From the NCBI RefSeq assembly GCF_003732485.1, contig NZ_MOAK01000073.1, forward strand, positions 131,542 to 165,799: a stretch of 34,258 nucleotides of DNA, read 5' to 3'. The notes below the pieces were generated by a model. That model did no database searches. It worked only from the letters and a program-made list of their open reading frames with translations, and was not told the DNA's origin. Made by a program: the position numbers and the translations under genes. Numbering within the stretch: position 1 is the first letter of the stretch; every line of letters starts with the position of its first letter. Source of the DNA: Pseudomonas protegens. GTDB lineage: Bacteria; Pseudomonadota; Gammaproteobacteria; Pseudomonadales; Pseudomonadaceae. This document shows, piece by piece, positions 1 to 10,103 of this stretch.

Positions 1-1779
1 ATTGATTTCGGTGATGTCCATATTGATGGACTCCACCACCGAGGTCTGTTCCTCGGTGGCGGTGGCCACCGACTGGTTCATGCCGTCGATTTCACCGATG
101 CGCTGGGTCACGCTGTTCAGCCGTTCTCCAGCCTGGTTGGCGATCTCCACGCTGTCCTGGCTGTGACGCTGGCTATTGCTCATGGTGCTCACCGACTCGC
201 GGGCGCCCACTTGCAGTTCTTCGATCATGGTTTGCACCTGCTGCGCCGACTCTTGGGTGCGGTGCGCCAGGTTGCGCACTTCGTCGGCAACCACGGCAAA
301 TCCGCGGCCGGCTTCACCTGCACGGGCCGCTTCAATGGCGGCGTTGAGTGCCAGCAGGTTGGTCTGTTGGGAGATGCTGGTGATGACTTCGAGAATCTGC
401 CCGATGTTCACGGTCTTGCTGTTCAGGGTCTCGATGTTGCTGCTGGAGGCGCTGATCATGTCTGACAGCTGGTTCATCGCCTGGATGCTGCGATCCACCA
501 CCTGCTGGCCGTCTTCCGCCAGGTTGCGGGCGTCGCTGGCCTGCTGCGAGGCCTGGGCGGCATTGCGGGCGATTTCCTGGGCCGCGGCGCCCAGTTGATT
601 GATGGCCGCGGCGACACTGTTGGTGCGACTGGCCTGCTCATCGGAGTTGAGCATCGATGAGTTGGAGGCGCTGACCACCCGCAGGGCTACTTCGTTGACA
701 TGTTCGGTGGCCGAGGACACTTCGCGGATCGAGCCGTGGATACGTTCGACAAAGCGGTTGAAGGCTGTACCGAGGATGCCGAATTCGTCCTGATTGTGGA
801 TGTTCAGGCGGCGGGTCAGGTCGCCTTCGCCATCGGCGATGTCTTGCATGGCACGGGTCATCACGTGCAGGGGCTGCATCAGCAGGCGTATCAGCAGGCC
901 CAAAAGGGCGATGGTCAGGGCCACAGCGGTCAGGGTGGCGATCAGGGCGGAGGTGCGAAATTCGCTGAGCATGGCGAAAGCCTTGTCCTTGTCCACCGAC
1001 AGGCCGATGTACCAGTTCACCGAAGACAGGCCCTTGATCGGGGTGAAGGTGACGATACGGGTTTTGCCGTCGACGCTGATCTCACTGAGGTCGCTGCTGA
1101 TGCGCGGGGTGTCCTGGGGATAGACGTCCTTGAGATTCTTCATCACCAGGTTCTTGTCCGGGTGCACCAGGATCTTGCCGTCGGCGCTGATCAGGAAGGC
1201 GTAGCCCATGCCGTCGAAGTCCAGGGCATTGATGCTGTCGGCAATCACCTGCAGGCTCAGGTCGCCGCCCACTACCCCAATCCGCTGGCCGGCCTTGAGC
1301 ACGCTGTCGACAATCGAGATCACCAGTTGGCCGGAGGCCAGGTCGATATAGGGTTCGGTCAGGGCCGAGCCATTGGTGCTCTCGGCACTTTTGTACCAGG
1401 GGCGTGCGCGAGGGTCGTAGCCGTTGGGCATCTTGCTGTCCGGGCGGATGATGAAGGTGCCGTCCTTGTTGCCCAGGTAAGCCCCCATGAAGGTTGAGCT
1501 CACGGACTTCTGTTCCAGCAGGTTGCTGACATTGGTCGGGTCGGGGTTGAGAGCCACCGATTGCGAGATGTTCTCGATCAGCAAGGCGCGGCCGGCGAGC
1601 CAGGTCTGAATATTTTTTGCCGTAACGTCGCCCATTTCCTGAAGATAGTTGTCCAGATCATCACGAATGGCGTTGCGTTGCAGGTAATCGTTGTAGAGCG
1701 TGAATAGCGCAAATGCAGCTATGACGATCAGCGAGGCGGCAAGCAGGATCTTGTGGCTGAAGCGCAGATTTTTGTTCAT
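1..1779 (-). CDS. Amino-acid chemoreceptor (PctA/PctB/PctC-like MCP), C-terminus cut by window edge
   Basis: Methyl-accepting chemotaxis protein that senses amino acids in the periplasm and signals to CheA/CheW. The frame is open from an ATG at 1779 to base 1, giving 593 codons; PctA-type receptors have about 630 residues, so roughly the last 35 are missing. Order: TM1 (about 10-30), periplasmic dCache domain (about 35-270), TM2 (about 277-298), HAMP (about 299-351), cytoplasmic coiled coil with the conserved hairpin tip around 470-500 ([19 protein letters not shown]). The dCache amino-acid signature is complete and sits at PctA numbering: Y121, R126, W128, Y129, Y144, D146 and D173. The family and ligand class (L-amino acids) are well supported; which paralogue it is cannot be told from the sequence. 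It is divergent from the ATPase gene at 1974. Confidence 0.93.
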   Translation of the reverse strand, partial: MNKNLRFSHKILLAASLIVIAAFALFTLYNDYLQRNAIRDDLDNYLQEMGDVTAKNIQTWLAGRALLIENISQSVALNPDPTNVSNLLEQKSVSSTFMGAYLGNKDGTFIIRPDSKMPNGYDPRARPWYKSAESTNGSALTEPYIDLASGQLVISIVDSVLKAGQRIGVVGGDLSLQVIADSINALDFDGMGYAFLISADGKILVHPDKNLVMKNLKDVYPQDTPRISSDLSEISVDGKTRIVTFTPIKGLSSVNWYIGLSVDKDKAFAMLSEFRTSALIATLTAVALTIALLGLLIRLLMQPLHVMTRAMQDIADGEGDLTRRLNIHNQDEFGILGTAFNRFVERIHGSIREVSSATEHVNEVALRVVSASNSSMLNSDEQASRTNSVAAAINQLGAAAQEIARNAAQASQQASDARNLAEDGQQVVDRSIQAMNQLSDMISASSSNIETLNSKTVNIGQILEVITSISQQTNLLALNAAIEAARAGEAGRGFAVVADEVRNLAHRTQESAQQVQTMIEELQVGARESVSTMSNSQRHSQDSVEIANQAGERLNSVTQRIGEIDGMNQSVATATEEQTSVVESINMDITEIN

Positions 1780-1973
1780 GGCTTGGTGTGTCCGCTAAGG
1801 TCTTTGAGTCCAGGGCATCGGGTTGGAAAAGCGCGCAAAATGGGCGGTGTTATAAGTAAGCTGATATCTCCATCTATCCCAAAGGAATTACCTGACCTTT
1901 ATTTCAGATACTTCTGATCCATCATTTCTTCATATCGACCGTGTAAGGCCAAAGATTAACCAGGGGTGACAAA

Positions 1974-3461
1974 ATGCCTGACTCATCGCAACTCGTTATC
2001 GGTGCCGACCTTGGTGGTCAGCCGATCGCTCAGGCCATGCGCCTGGCCAACCGCCATGGTCTGGTGGCGGGCGCCACCGGTACTGGCAAGACCGTGACCT
2101 TGCAGCGCCTGGCGGAGGCCTTCAGTGACGCCGGGGTGGCGGTGTTCGCCGCGGATGTCAAAGGCGATCTGTGTGGGCTGGGGGCTGCGGGCAATCCACA
2201 AGGCAAGATCGCCGAACGGATCGCCGGTATGCCATGGCTTGAACATAAGCCTCAGGCGTATCCGGTAACGCTGTGGGATATCCACGGCCAGTCCGGTCAT
2301 CCCTTGCGCACCACCTTGAGCGAAATGGGGCCGCTGTTGCTGGGCAGCCTGCTTGAACTCACCGACAGTCAGCAGTCGGCGTTGTATGCGGCGTTCAAGG
2401 TGGCGGACCGTGAAGGGCTGTTGTTGCTGGACTTGAAGGATCTCAAGGCGCTGCTCAATCACCTCAAGGACAACCCTGAACTGCTGGGAGATGACGCGGC
2501 GTTGATGACCACCGGTTCCAGTCAGGCGCTGTTGCGGCGACTGGCGACCCTGGAACAGCAGGGAGCGGAAGCTCTGTTCGGTGAGCCCGCGTTGCAACTG
2601 GAAGACATTCTGCAACCGGCTGCCGATGGTCGTGGACGTATTCATCTGTTGGACGCCAGTCGTCTGGTGCACGAAGCGCCGAAAGTCTATGCGACCTTCC
2701 TTTTATGGCTGCTGGCTGAATTGTTCGAGCAATTGCCGGAGCGCGGTGATGCGGACAAACCTGTGCTGGCGCTGTTTTTCGATGAAGCCCACTTGCTGTT
2801 CGCGGGCACTCCCAAGGCTCTGCAGGATCGATTGGAGCAGGTGGTGCGGCTGATTCGCTCCAAGGGTGTGGGGGTGTATTTCGTCACCCAATCGCCAGGG
2901 GATCTGCCGGACGATGTACTGGCTCAACTGGGGCTGCGTATTCAGCATGGCTTGCGGGCATTCACCGCCAAGGAGCAGAAGTCGTTGCGGGCTGTGGCCG
3001 ATGGTTTCCGTCCCAACCCGGCCTTTGACGCGCTGGCGGTGCTCACTGAGCTGGGCATCGGCGAGGCGTTGGTAGGGACCCTGCAAGACAAGGGGACGCC
3101 GGAAATGGTCCAGCGCGTGCTGGTGGCACCACCGCAATCGCGAATCGGGCCGTTGACCGAGGCCGAGCGCAAGGCTCTGATCGCCAGTTCGCCGTTACAG
3201 GGTCGTTATGACAAACCTATCGATCGCGAGTCTGCCTATGAGGTGCTGATGGGGCGCAAGGACCTGGCGCCTGACGCGCAGGCGACGCCCGACAAGCCCG
3301 CCGCTGAAGAGCCGAGCCTGGCTGATCGGGCGGGTGAATTTCTCGGCACCGCCGCCGGGCAGGCATTGAAGTCGGCCATGCGTCAGGCGGCCAATCAGTT
3401 GGGTCGGCAATTGGTCAGGGGCCTGATGGGGTCGTTGCTGGGCGGCAGCAAGCGGCGCTGA
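1974..3461 (+). CDS. HerA/YjgR-like P-loop ATPase (DUF853)
   Basis: A 495-residue protein of the DUF853 family (E. coli YjgR type), related to HerA/FtsK-class hexameric ATPases. It begins at ATG 1974 behind an AGGGGTGA ribosome-binding site. Walker A is GATGTGKT at residues 33-40; Walker B is LALFFDEAHLLF with the acidic pair D270/E271; an arginine-rich stretch follows (VVRLIRSKGVGVYFVTQSP), matching the sensor region of the superfamily. The C-terminus is alanine- and lysine-rich and ends in basic residues. Family length is about 500, so it is complete. The cellular role of YjgR-type proteins is not established; DNA translocation or helicase activity is inferred only from the fold. It converges with dciA, leaving 15 bp between the stops. 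Confidence 0.88.
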   Translation: MPDSSQLVIGADLGGQPIAQAMRLANRHGLVAGATGTGKTVTLQRLAEAFSDAGVAVFAADVKGDLCGLGAAGNPQGKIAERIAGMPWLEHKPQAYPVTLWDIHGQSGHPLRTTLSEMGPLLLGSLLELTDSQQSALYAAFKVADREGLLLLDLKDLKALLNHLKDNPELLGDDAALMTTGSSQALLRRLATLEQQGAEALFGEPALQLEDILQPAADGRGRIHLLDASRLVHEAPKVYATFLLWLLAELFEQLPERGDADKPVLALFFDEAHLLFAGTPKALQDRLEQVVRLIRSKGVGVYFVTQSPGDLPDDVLAQLGLRIQHGLRAFTAKEQKSLRAVADGFRPNPAFDALAVLTELGIGEALVGTLQDKGTPEMVQRVLVAPPQSRIGPLTEAERKALIASSPLQGRYDKPIDRESAYEVLMGRKDLAPDAQATPDKPAAEEPSLADRAGEFLGTAAGQALKSAMRQAANQLGRQLVRGLMGSLLGGSKRR

Positions 3462-3476
3462 GGCCTGGTGTCTGGC

Positions 3477-3932
3477 TCAGCCCCGTGGTTTGGCGTGGCT
3501 GGCCAGGCGCTCCAGGGCGGCGCGCAGATTGGGATCGGTGATGCCTTCGGCTGTGGCCTGGATAGTTGCCGCGGCGTTGTTCGACAGATCCATTGTGTGC
3601 CCCGCTGCGCCCTGTTGGACCGTCGGTGGCTGGACCTTGAACAGGATGCGCGTGAGGTTGCTGAACTCGTTGAACTCCAGCAGTTGGCGTTGCAGGCGTT
3701 TTTGCTGATAGCGCAGACGCGTAGCCCAGTGGCCATCGGTGACGATCAGCAGCAAGCTGCCTTCTCGCCAGGAGGCGACGTGGCAATGTTCGCGAGCTGC
3801 CGGTTGCAACTGGCTCTCCAGCAGGCGCTGCAAATGCGCCAGGCGCTGGGCGTGGCCGAGTATGGCTTTGAGTGGCTTGGCTTCGCGAAGAAGAACGGCG
3901 GGCGCGCGTGCCGTAAGGGGGCGAAATGCCAT
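3477..3932 (-). CDS. dciA: DciA (DUF721), replicative helicase loader/operator
   Basis: A 151-residue DUF721 protein. DciA is the ancestral bacterial factor that recruits or loads DnaB helicase in species lacking DnaC or DnaI. The N-terminal half carries the typical DUF721 core: hydrophobic helix LKAILGHAQRLAHLQRLLE, then the beta segment with GSLLLIVTDGHWATRLRYQQ (residues about 58-77) where the family-typical W and R lie. The C-terminal third is proline/alanine-rich and probably disordered. The start is the ATG at 3932. In P. aeruginosa the same family member (PA4405, from memory) also lies close to secA, which supports the call. The gene has no partner on its strand and converges with the ATPase gene. 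Confidence 0.8.
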   Translation of the reverse strand: MAFRPLTARAPAVLLREAKPLKAILGHAQRLAHLQRLLESQLQPAAREHCHVASWREGSLLLIVTDGHWATRLRYQQKRLQRQLLEFNEFSNLTRILFKVQPPTVQQGAAGHTMDLSNNAAATIQATAEGITDPNLRAALERLASHAKPRG

Positions 3933-4254
3933 GATCAGAAACCTGAAGTTACAGAGGCGCCATGGTAGCAGAAAGCACCCGGGGCACCGGGCTCATTGCT
4001 TTTTCGTACTTTGACTACTTTCTGGCGCTTTGCTGATCGTAATCATTAAGTTCTGTAGTCAATGGGCTTGAAGTTCGGCAAAAAGCCCTTATTTTAGGTG
4101 AGCCCCGTCACAGCGCTGTGCCAGCATCGTGGAATAACGCCACTTTCCTCACCATCGTTTCCGGGTAGAATGCTCGTTCGCATGCGGCCATGAGGGCTGC
4201 TCGGGCGACTCACGGGGCCGCCCTCCAACCCTATGTGTGGAAGATCCTGCCGAT
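3933..4254. other. Divergent dciA/secA intergenic region
   Basis: The 322 bp between the starts of dciA and secA hold no gene I can support. A possible secA promoter is TTGAAG (4068-4073) followed after 16 bp by TATTTT (4090-4095); a second -10-like TAGAAT lies at 4166-4171 without a good -35. No secM-like translational-arrest gene precedes secA, unlike E. coli. Promoter calls are by eye and weak. Confidence 0.4.
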
Positions 4255-6996
<2,742 letters not shown>

Positions 6997-7023
6997 GATC
7001 CTCGCCAGACACTGAAACACCCG

Positions 7024-7056
7024 CGCCGTGACGGCATCCGCCGTCGCGGCGTTTTT
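7024..7056 (+). terminator. Rho-independent terminator after secA
   Basis: An 11-bp stem (7025-7035 with 7040-7050, one G-T pair, extended by the outer C-G pair) closes a 4-base loop, followed by a T-run at 7052-7056. It lies 27 bp after the secA stop. Confidence 0.85.
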
Positions 7057-7116
7057 CCATTTGCAACACCGTCTTTTGAGACGACGGTGCAGACACCTGA
7101 TAAGAGGAGCGCATTC

Positions 7117-8334
7117 ATGGCTGTTGGTCTTGGTCCTTTGCCTACGTTGCACCCGGTTGCCGGTTTCGAGCTCGGTATCGCTTCGGCCGGCATCAAGCGC
7201 CCCGGGCGCAAGGATGTGGTGGTCATGCGCTGTGCCGAAGGTTCCACCGTGGCCGGGGTGTTCACTCTCAATGCGTTCTGCGCCGCGCCGGTGATCCTGG
7301 CCAAGCAACGTGTGCAGGGGCCGGTGCGTTATCTGCTGACCAACACCGGTAATGCCAACGCCGGTACCGGCGAGCCTGGCCTGGCTGCTGCCACCCGCAC
7401 TTGCGCCAAGCTGGCGGAACTGACCGGCGTCGATGCCAGCGCTGTGCTGCCGTATTCCACTGGCGTGATTGGCGAGCCGCTGCCGGTAGAGAAAATTGAG
7501 GGCGCTCTGCAAGCTGCGCTGGATGACCTGTCCGTGGACAACTGGGCGGCCGCGGCCACCGGGATCATGACCACCGATACCCTGCCCAAGGGCGCCAGCC
7601 GTCAGTTCCAGCACGATGGCGTGACCATCACCGTGACCGGTATCAGCAAGGGGGCCGGGATGATCCGTCCGAACATGGCCACCATGCTCGGCTACATCGC
7701 CACCGATGCCAAAGTCTCTCGAGAAGTGCTGCAGAACCTGTTGCTGGACGGTGCCAACAAGTCTTTCAACCGCATCACCATCGACGGTGATACATCCACC
7801 AACGATTGCTGCATGCTGATCGCCACCGGTCAGGCCAAGCTGCCGGAAATCACCCAGGCCGAAGGGCCGCTGTTCGCTGCCCTGAAGCAGGCGGTGTTCG
7901 AGGTTTGCATGGAAGTGGCCCAGGCCATCGTCCGTGACGGCGAAGGCGCAACCAAGTTTGTCACCGTTGAAGTCAACGGCGGTGGCACTCACCAGGAATG
8001 CCTGGATGTGGGCTACACCGTGGCTCACTCGCCGCTGATCAAGACGGCTCTGTTCGCCTCCGACCCGAACTGGGGCCGCATCCTCGCCGCTGTAGGCCGT
8101 GCCGGTGTACCGGATCTGGATGTCAGCAAGATCGATGTGTTCCTCGGTGAGGTCTGCATTGCCAGCCGCGGCGCGCGGGCTGCCAGCTACACCGAGGCCC
8201 AGGGCGCGGCAGTGATGCAGCAGGAAGAAATCACCATCCGCATCGAACTGGGTCGTGGTGCGTGCAGCGAAACAATCTGGACCACTGATCTGTCTCACGA
8301 ATACGTGAAGATCAACGCGGAATACCGCACTTAA
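7117..8334 (+). CDS. argJ: ArgJ, bifunctional ornithine acetyltransferase / N-acetylglutamate synthase
   Basis: Arginine biosynthesis: transfers acetyl from N-acetylornithine to glutamate, and in bifunctional forms also makes N-acetylglutamate from acetyl-CoA. 405 residues. The start is ATG 7117, preceded by AGAGGAG at 7103-7109; an upstream GTG at 7087 lacks such a site. The self-cleavage/nucleophile motif is present as [14 protein letters not shown], where cleavage between Ala188 and Thr189 makes the alpha and beta chains and exposes Thr189. The substrate-binding segment TGNANAGTG and the C-terminal [12 protein letters not shown] end are typical and complete. Whether it is mono- or bifunctional cannot be read from sequence alone; Pseudomonas enzymes are usually bifunctional. 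Confidence 0.97.
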   Translation: MAVGLGPLPTLHPVAGFELGIASAGIKRPGRKDVVVMRCAEGSTVAGVFTLNAFCAAPVILAKQRVQGPVRYLLTNTGNANAGTGEPGLAAATRTCAKLAELTGVDASAVLPYSTGVIGEPLPVEKIEGALQAALDDLSVDNWAAAATGIMTTDTLPKGASRQFQHDGVTITVTGISKGAGMIRPNMATMLGYIATDAKVSREVLQNLLLDGANKSFNRITIDGDTSTNDCCMLIATGQAKLPEITQAEGPLFAALKQAVFEVCMEVAQAIVRDGEGATKFVTVEVNGGGTHQECLDVGYTVAHSPLIKTALFASDPNWGRILAAVGRAGVPDLDVSKIDVFLGEVCIASRGARAASYTEAQGAAVMQQEEITIRIELGRGACSETIWTTDLSHEYVKINAEYRT

Positions 8335-8363
8335 GAACCTCTCCGGCACGCCGCTCCACCCCC

Positions 8364-8390
8364 TGTAGGAACCGGCCTGCCGGCGAAGCG
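8364..8390 (+). repeat. REP-like element (single, degenerate)
   Basis: A copy of the Pseudomonas REP consensus (GTAGGAGC-GGCTTGCC-GCGAAG) with substitutions, in the argJ-Nudix spacer. It is like the left half of the REP pair at 9435-9514 but has no inverted partner here. Confidence 0.7.
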
Positions 8391-8401
8391 CACATCTCAA
8401 C

Positions 8402-8423
8402 GCCTGGCCCGTGAGGGCCAGGC
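8402..8423 (+). promoter_or_regulatory. Perfect GC-rich hairpin ahead of the Nudix gene
   Basis: A perfect 9-bp inverted repeat (8402-8410 with 8415-8423) closes a GTGA tetraloop. No T-run follows, so it is not an ordinary intrinsic terminator. It ends 28 bp before the GTG start at 8452 and could lie in the leader of that gene; function unknown. Confidence 0.45.
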
Positions 8424-8451
8424 CCAATGCCTGATCAGAGGAAACAGTGCG

Positions 8452-9396
8452 GTGAAACGAGTACATGTGGCTGCGGCCGTCATCCGGGATGCCTCCGGCA
8501 AGATCCTGATTGCCCGGCGTGCCGATACTCAGCATCAAGGTGGCCTGTGGGAGTTTCCCGGAGGCAAGGTCGAAGCCGGAGAAGCGGTGGAAACCGCGCT
8601 GGCCCGTGAACTGCAGGAAGAGCTGGGCATCGCCGTACAGACGGCGCGCCCGCTGATCAAAGTGCAGCACGACTATCCGGACAAACAGGTATTGCTGGAT
8701 GTCTGGGAGGTCTCGGCGTTCAGTGGCCAAGCCCACGGCGCGGAAGGGCAGCCCCTGGCGTGGGTCAGCCCTCGTGAGCTGGCCGATTATGAGTTCCCCG
8801 CAGCCAATCAACCGATTGTCGCTGCAGCGCGTTTACCCGCTCATTACCTGATTACTCCTGAAGGCCTGGAAACCCCGACCTTGCTGCGTGGCATGCAGAA
8901 GGCCATCGCCCAGGGCAGCAAGCTGATTCAGTTGCGGGCTCCTGGTGGCTACGATCCGCAGTACCGCGATCTGGCGGTGGATGCAGTGGGACTGTGTGCG
9001 GGCAAGGCGCAGTTGATGCTCAAGGGGCCGTTCGAGTGGCTAGGGGATTTCCCCTCTGCCGGCTGGCACATTACTGCGGCGCAATTGCGCAAGTACGCCA
9101 GCGCCGGACGGCCTTTTGGCAAGGATCGCTGGCTGGCCGCCTCCTGCCATAACGCCGAAGAGTTGTCCCTGGCGCAGCAGATGGATGTGGATTTCGTGAC
9201 CTTGTCCCCGGTGCAACCGACCCAGACTCATCCCGATGCCCAACCCCTGGGCTGGGAGCAGGCGCAGCAGTTGATCAGTGGTTTCAACAGGCCTGTGTAT
9301 CTGTTGGGGGGCGTGGGGCCTGCCGAATGTCAGCAAGCCTGGGAAGCCGGTGCTCAAGGTGTTGCCGGTATCCGCGCCTTCTGGCCGCAGGACTGA
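8452..9396 (+). CDS. Nudix (MutT-like) hydrolase fused to a ThiE/TenI-like domain
   Basis: 314 residues in two domains. The N-terminal domain (1-130) is a MutT-type Nudix hydrolase with a complete Nudix box at 38-60 (G38, E44, R52-E53, E56-E57, G59), so it probably removes pyrophosphate from oxidised nucleotides such as 8-oxo-dGTP. The C-terminal half (about 140-314) follows the thiamine-phosphate-synthase fold: IQLRAP, GWHITAAQL and DFVTLSPVQPTQTHPDAQPLGW are positional counterparts of LREK, GVHLGQ and GPVFPT-TK. Key catalytic positions differ (LRAP for LREK, H for the TK lysine), so thiamine synthase activity is doubtful. The start is GTG 8452 behind AGAGGAAA. This fused architecture is widespread in gammaproteobacteria; a PAO1 relative (PA4400) sits in the same neighbourhood. 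Confidence 0.9.
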   Translation: MKRVHVAAAVIRDASGKILIARRADTQHQGGLWEFPGGKVEAGEAVETALARELQEELGIAVQTARPLIKVQHDYPDKQVLLDVWEVSAFSGQAHGAEGQPLAWVSPRELADYEFPAANQPIVAAARLPAHYLITPEGLETPTLLRGMQKAIAQGSKLIQLRAPGGYDPQYRDLAVDAVGLCAGKAQLMLKGPFEWLGDFPSAGWHITAAQLRKYASAGRPFGKDRWLAASCHNAEELSLAQQMDVDFVTLSPVQPTQTHPDAQPLGWEQAQQLISGFNRPVYLLGGVGPAECQQAWEAGAQGVAGIRAFWPQD

Positions 9397-9434
9397 AGAC
9401 ATCCTCTGTCGCCGCGCTGGCTAGCAGCCGTCTA

Positions 9435-9514
9435 TGTAGGAGCTGGCTTGCCAGCGAAGGCGTCGTCGGCCGTTATGCAGGGCTTGCAAACCTTTTCGCC
9501 GGCAAGCCGGCTCC
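9435..9514. repeat. Inverted REP pair (REPIN)
   Basis: Two REP sequences face each other: one on the + strand at about 9435-9460 (GTAGGAGCTGGCTTGCCAGC) and the inverted partner at about 9491-9514, read on the - strand as GTAGGAGCCGGCTTGCCGGC. They are separated by about 30 bp. This is the typical doublet mobilised by REP-associated RAYT transposases, none of which is in the window. The right REP contains the stop codon of the adenosyltransferase gene. Confidence 0.85.
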
Positions 9515-10101
9515 TACGCAGAAGGGGTGGGTTTGGCGGCGGCCTGCCAGAGGATTTCGGCGATGCCCTGGCGTTTGGCAATCAGGCGTGCGGCGACAAA
9601 CAGCAAGTCCGACAGGCGGTTGATGTAGGCCAGTCCTACTCCCTGCAGAGGCTCCAGTGCATTCAACTGCTGGCAGCGACGTTCAGCGCTTCGAGCCAGG
9701 CTGCGGCAAACGTGGGCCTGGGCGATCAGTGCCGAACCGCCGGGCAGAATGAAATTCTCCAGGGGCCCCAGTTCTTCGTTCCAGACATCGATGGCCGCCT
9801 CCAGGCGCTGCACTTCGGCCTCGTTGAGTGCCTGATAGACCGGCATCGCCAGTTCGCCGCCAAGGTCGAACAATCGATGCTGACACGGCGTCAGTACGGT
9901 GATCACTTCCTCCAGCCCCGGACAGGCGCTGCTCTGCTCGTTCAGGCCGGCCAGGAGCAGTCCCAGCTGGCTGTTTAGGGTATCGACCTCGCCTATGGCT
10001 TCGACCCGGGGATGATCCTTGGGCACTCGACGGCCGTCTCCCAGCCCGGTTTCGCCTTTGTCGCCGGTGCGGGTGTAAATCTTCGACAAGCGAAAGCCCA
10101 T
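9514..10101 (-). CDS. PduO-type cob(I)alamin / cob(I)yrinate adenosyltransferase
   Basis: Transfers the 5'-deoxyadenosyl group of ATP to the cobalt of cob(I)alamin-type corrinoids to make coenzyme B12. 195 residues. The PduO family signature is at the N-terminus, KIYTRTGDKGETGL (residues 7-20, ATP-binding), followed by E-x-DTLNSQLG. The second signature, HVCRSLARSAERRCQQL, lies about residues 140-156. This family is unrelated in sequence to CobA/CobO/BtuR. The start is ATG 10101, two bases after the stop of the sensor kinase gene, so the two are co-transcribed and probably translationally coupled. The stop codon lies inside a REP element, so the last few residues may vary between strains. Confidence 0.92.
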   Translation of the reverse strand: MGFRLSKIYTRTGDKGETGLGDGRRVPKDHPRVEAIGEVDTLNSQLGLLLAGLNEQSSACPGLEEVITVLTPCQHRLFDLGGELAMPVYQALNEAEVQRLEAAIDVWNEELGPLENFILPGGSALIAQAHVCRSLARSAERRCQQLNALEPLQGVGLAYINRLSDLLFVAARLIAKRQGIAEILWQAAAKPTPSA

Positions 10102-10103
10102 GC

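Noticed and set aside
700..1497. A 265-codon + strand frame over the chemoreceptor
   Set aside because: Antisense to a receptor with complete domain architecture; His/Gln/Gly-rich and featureless.
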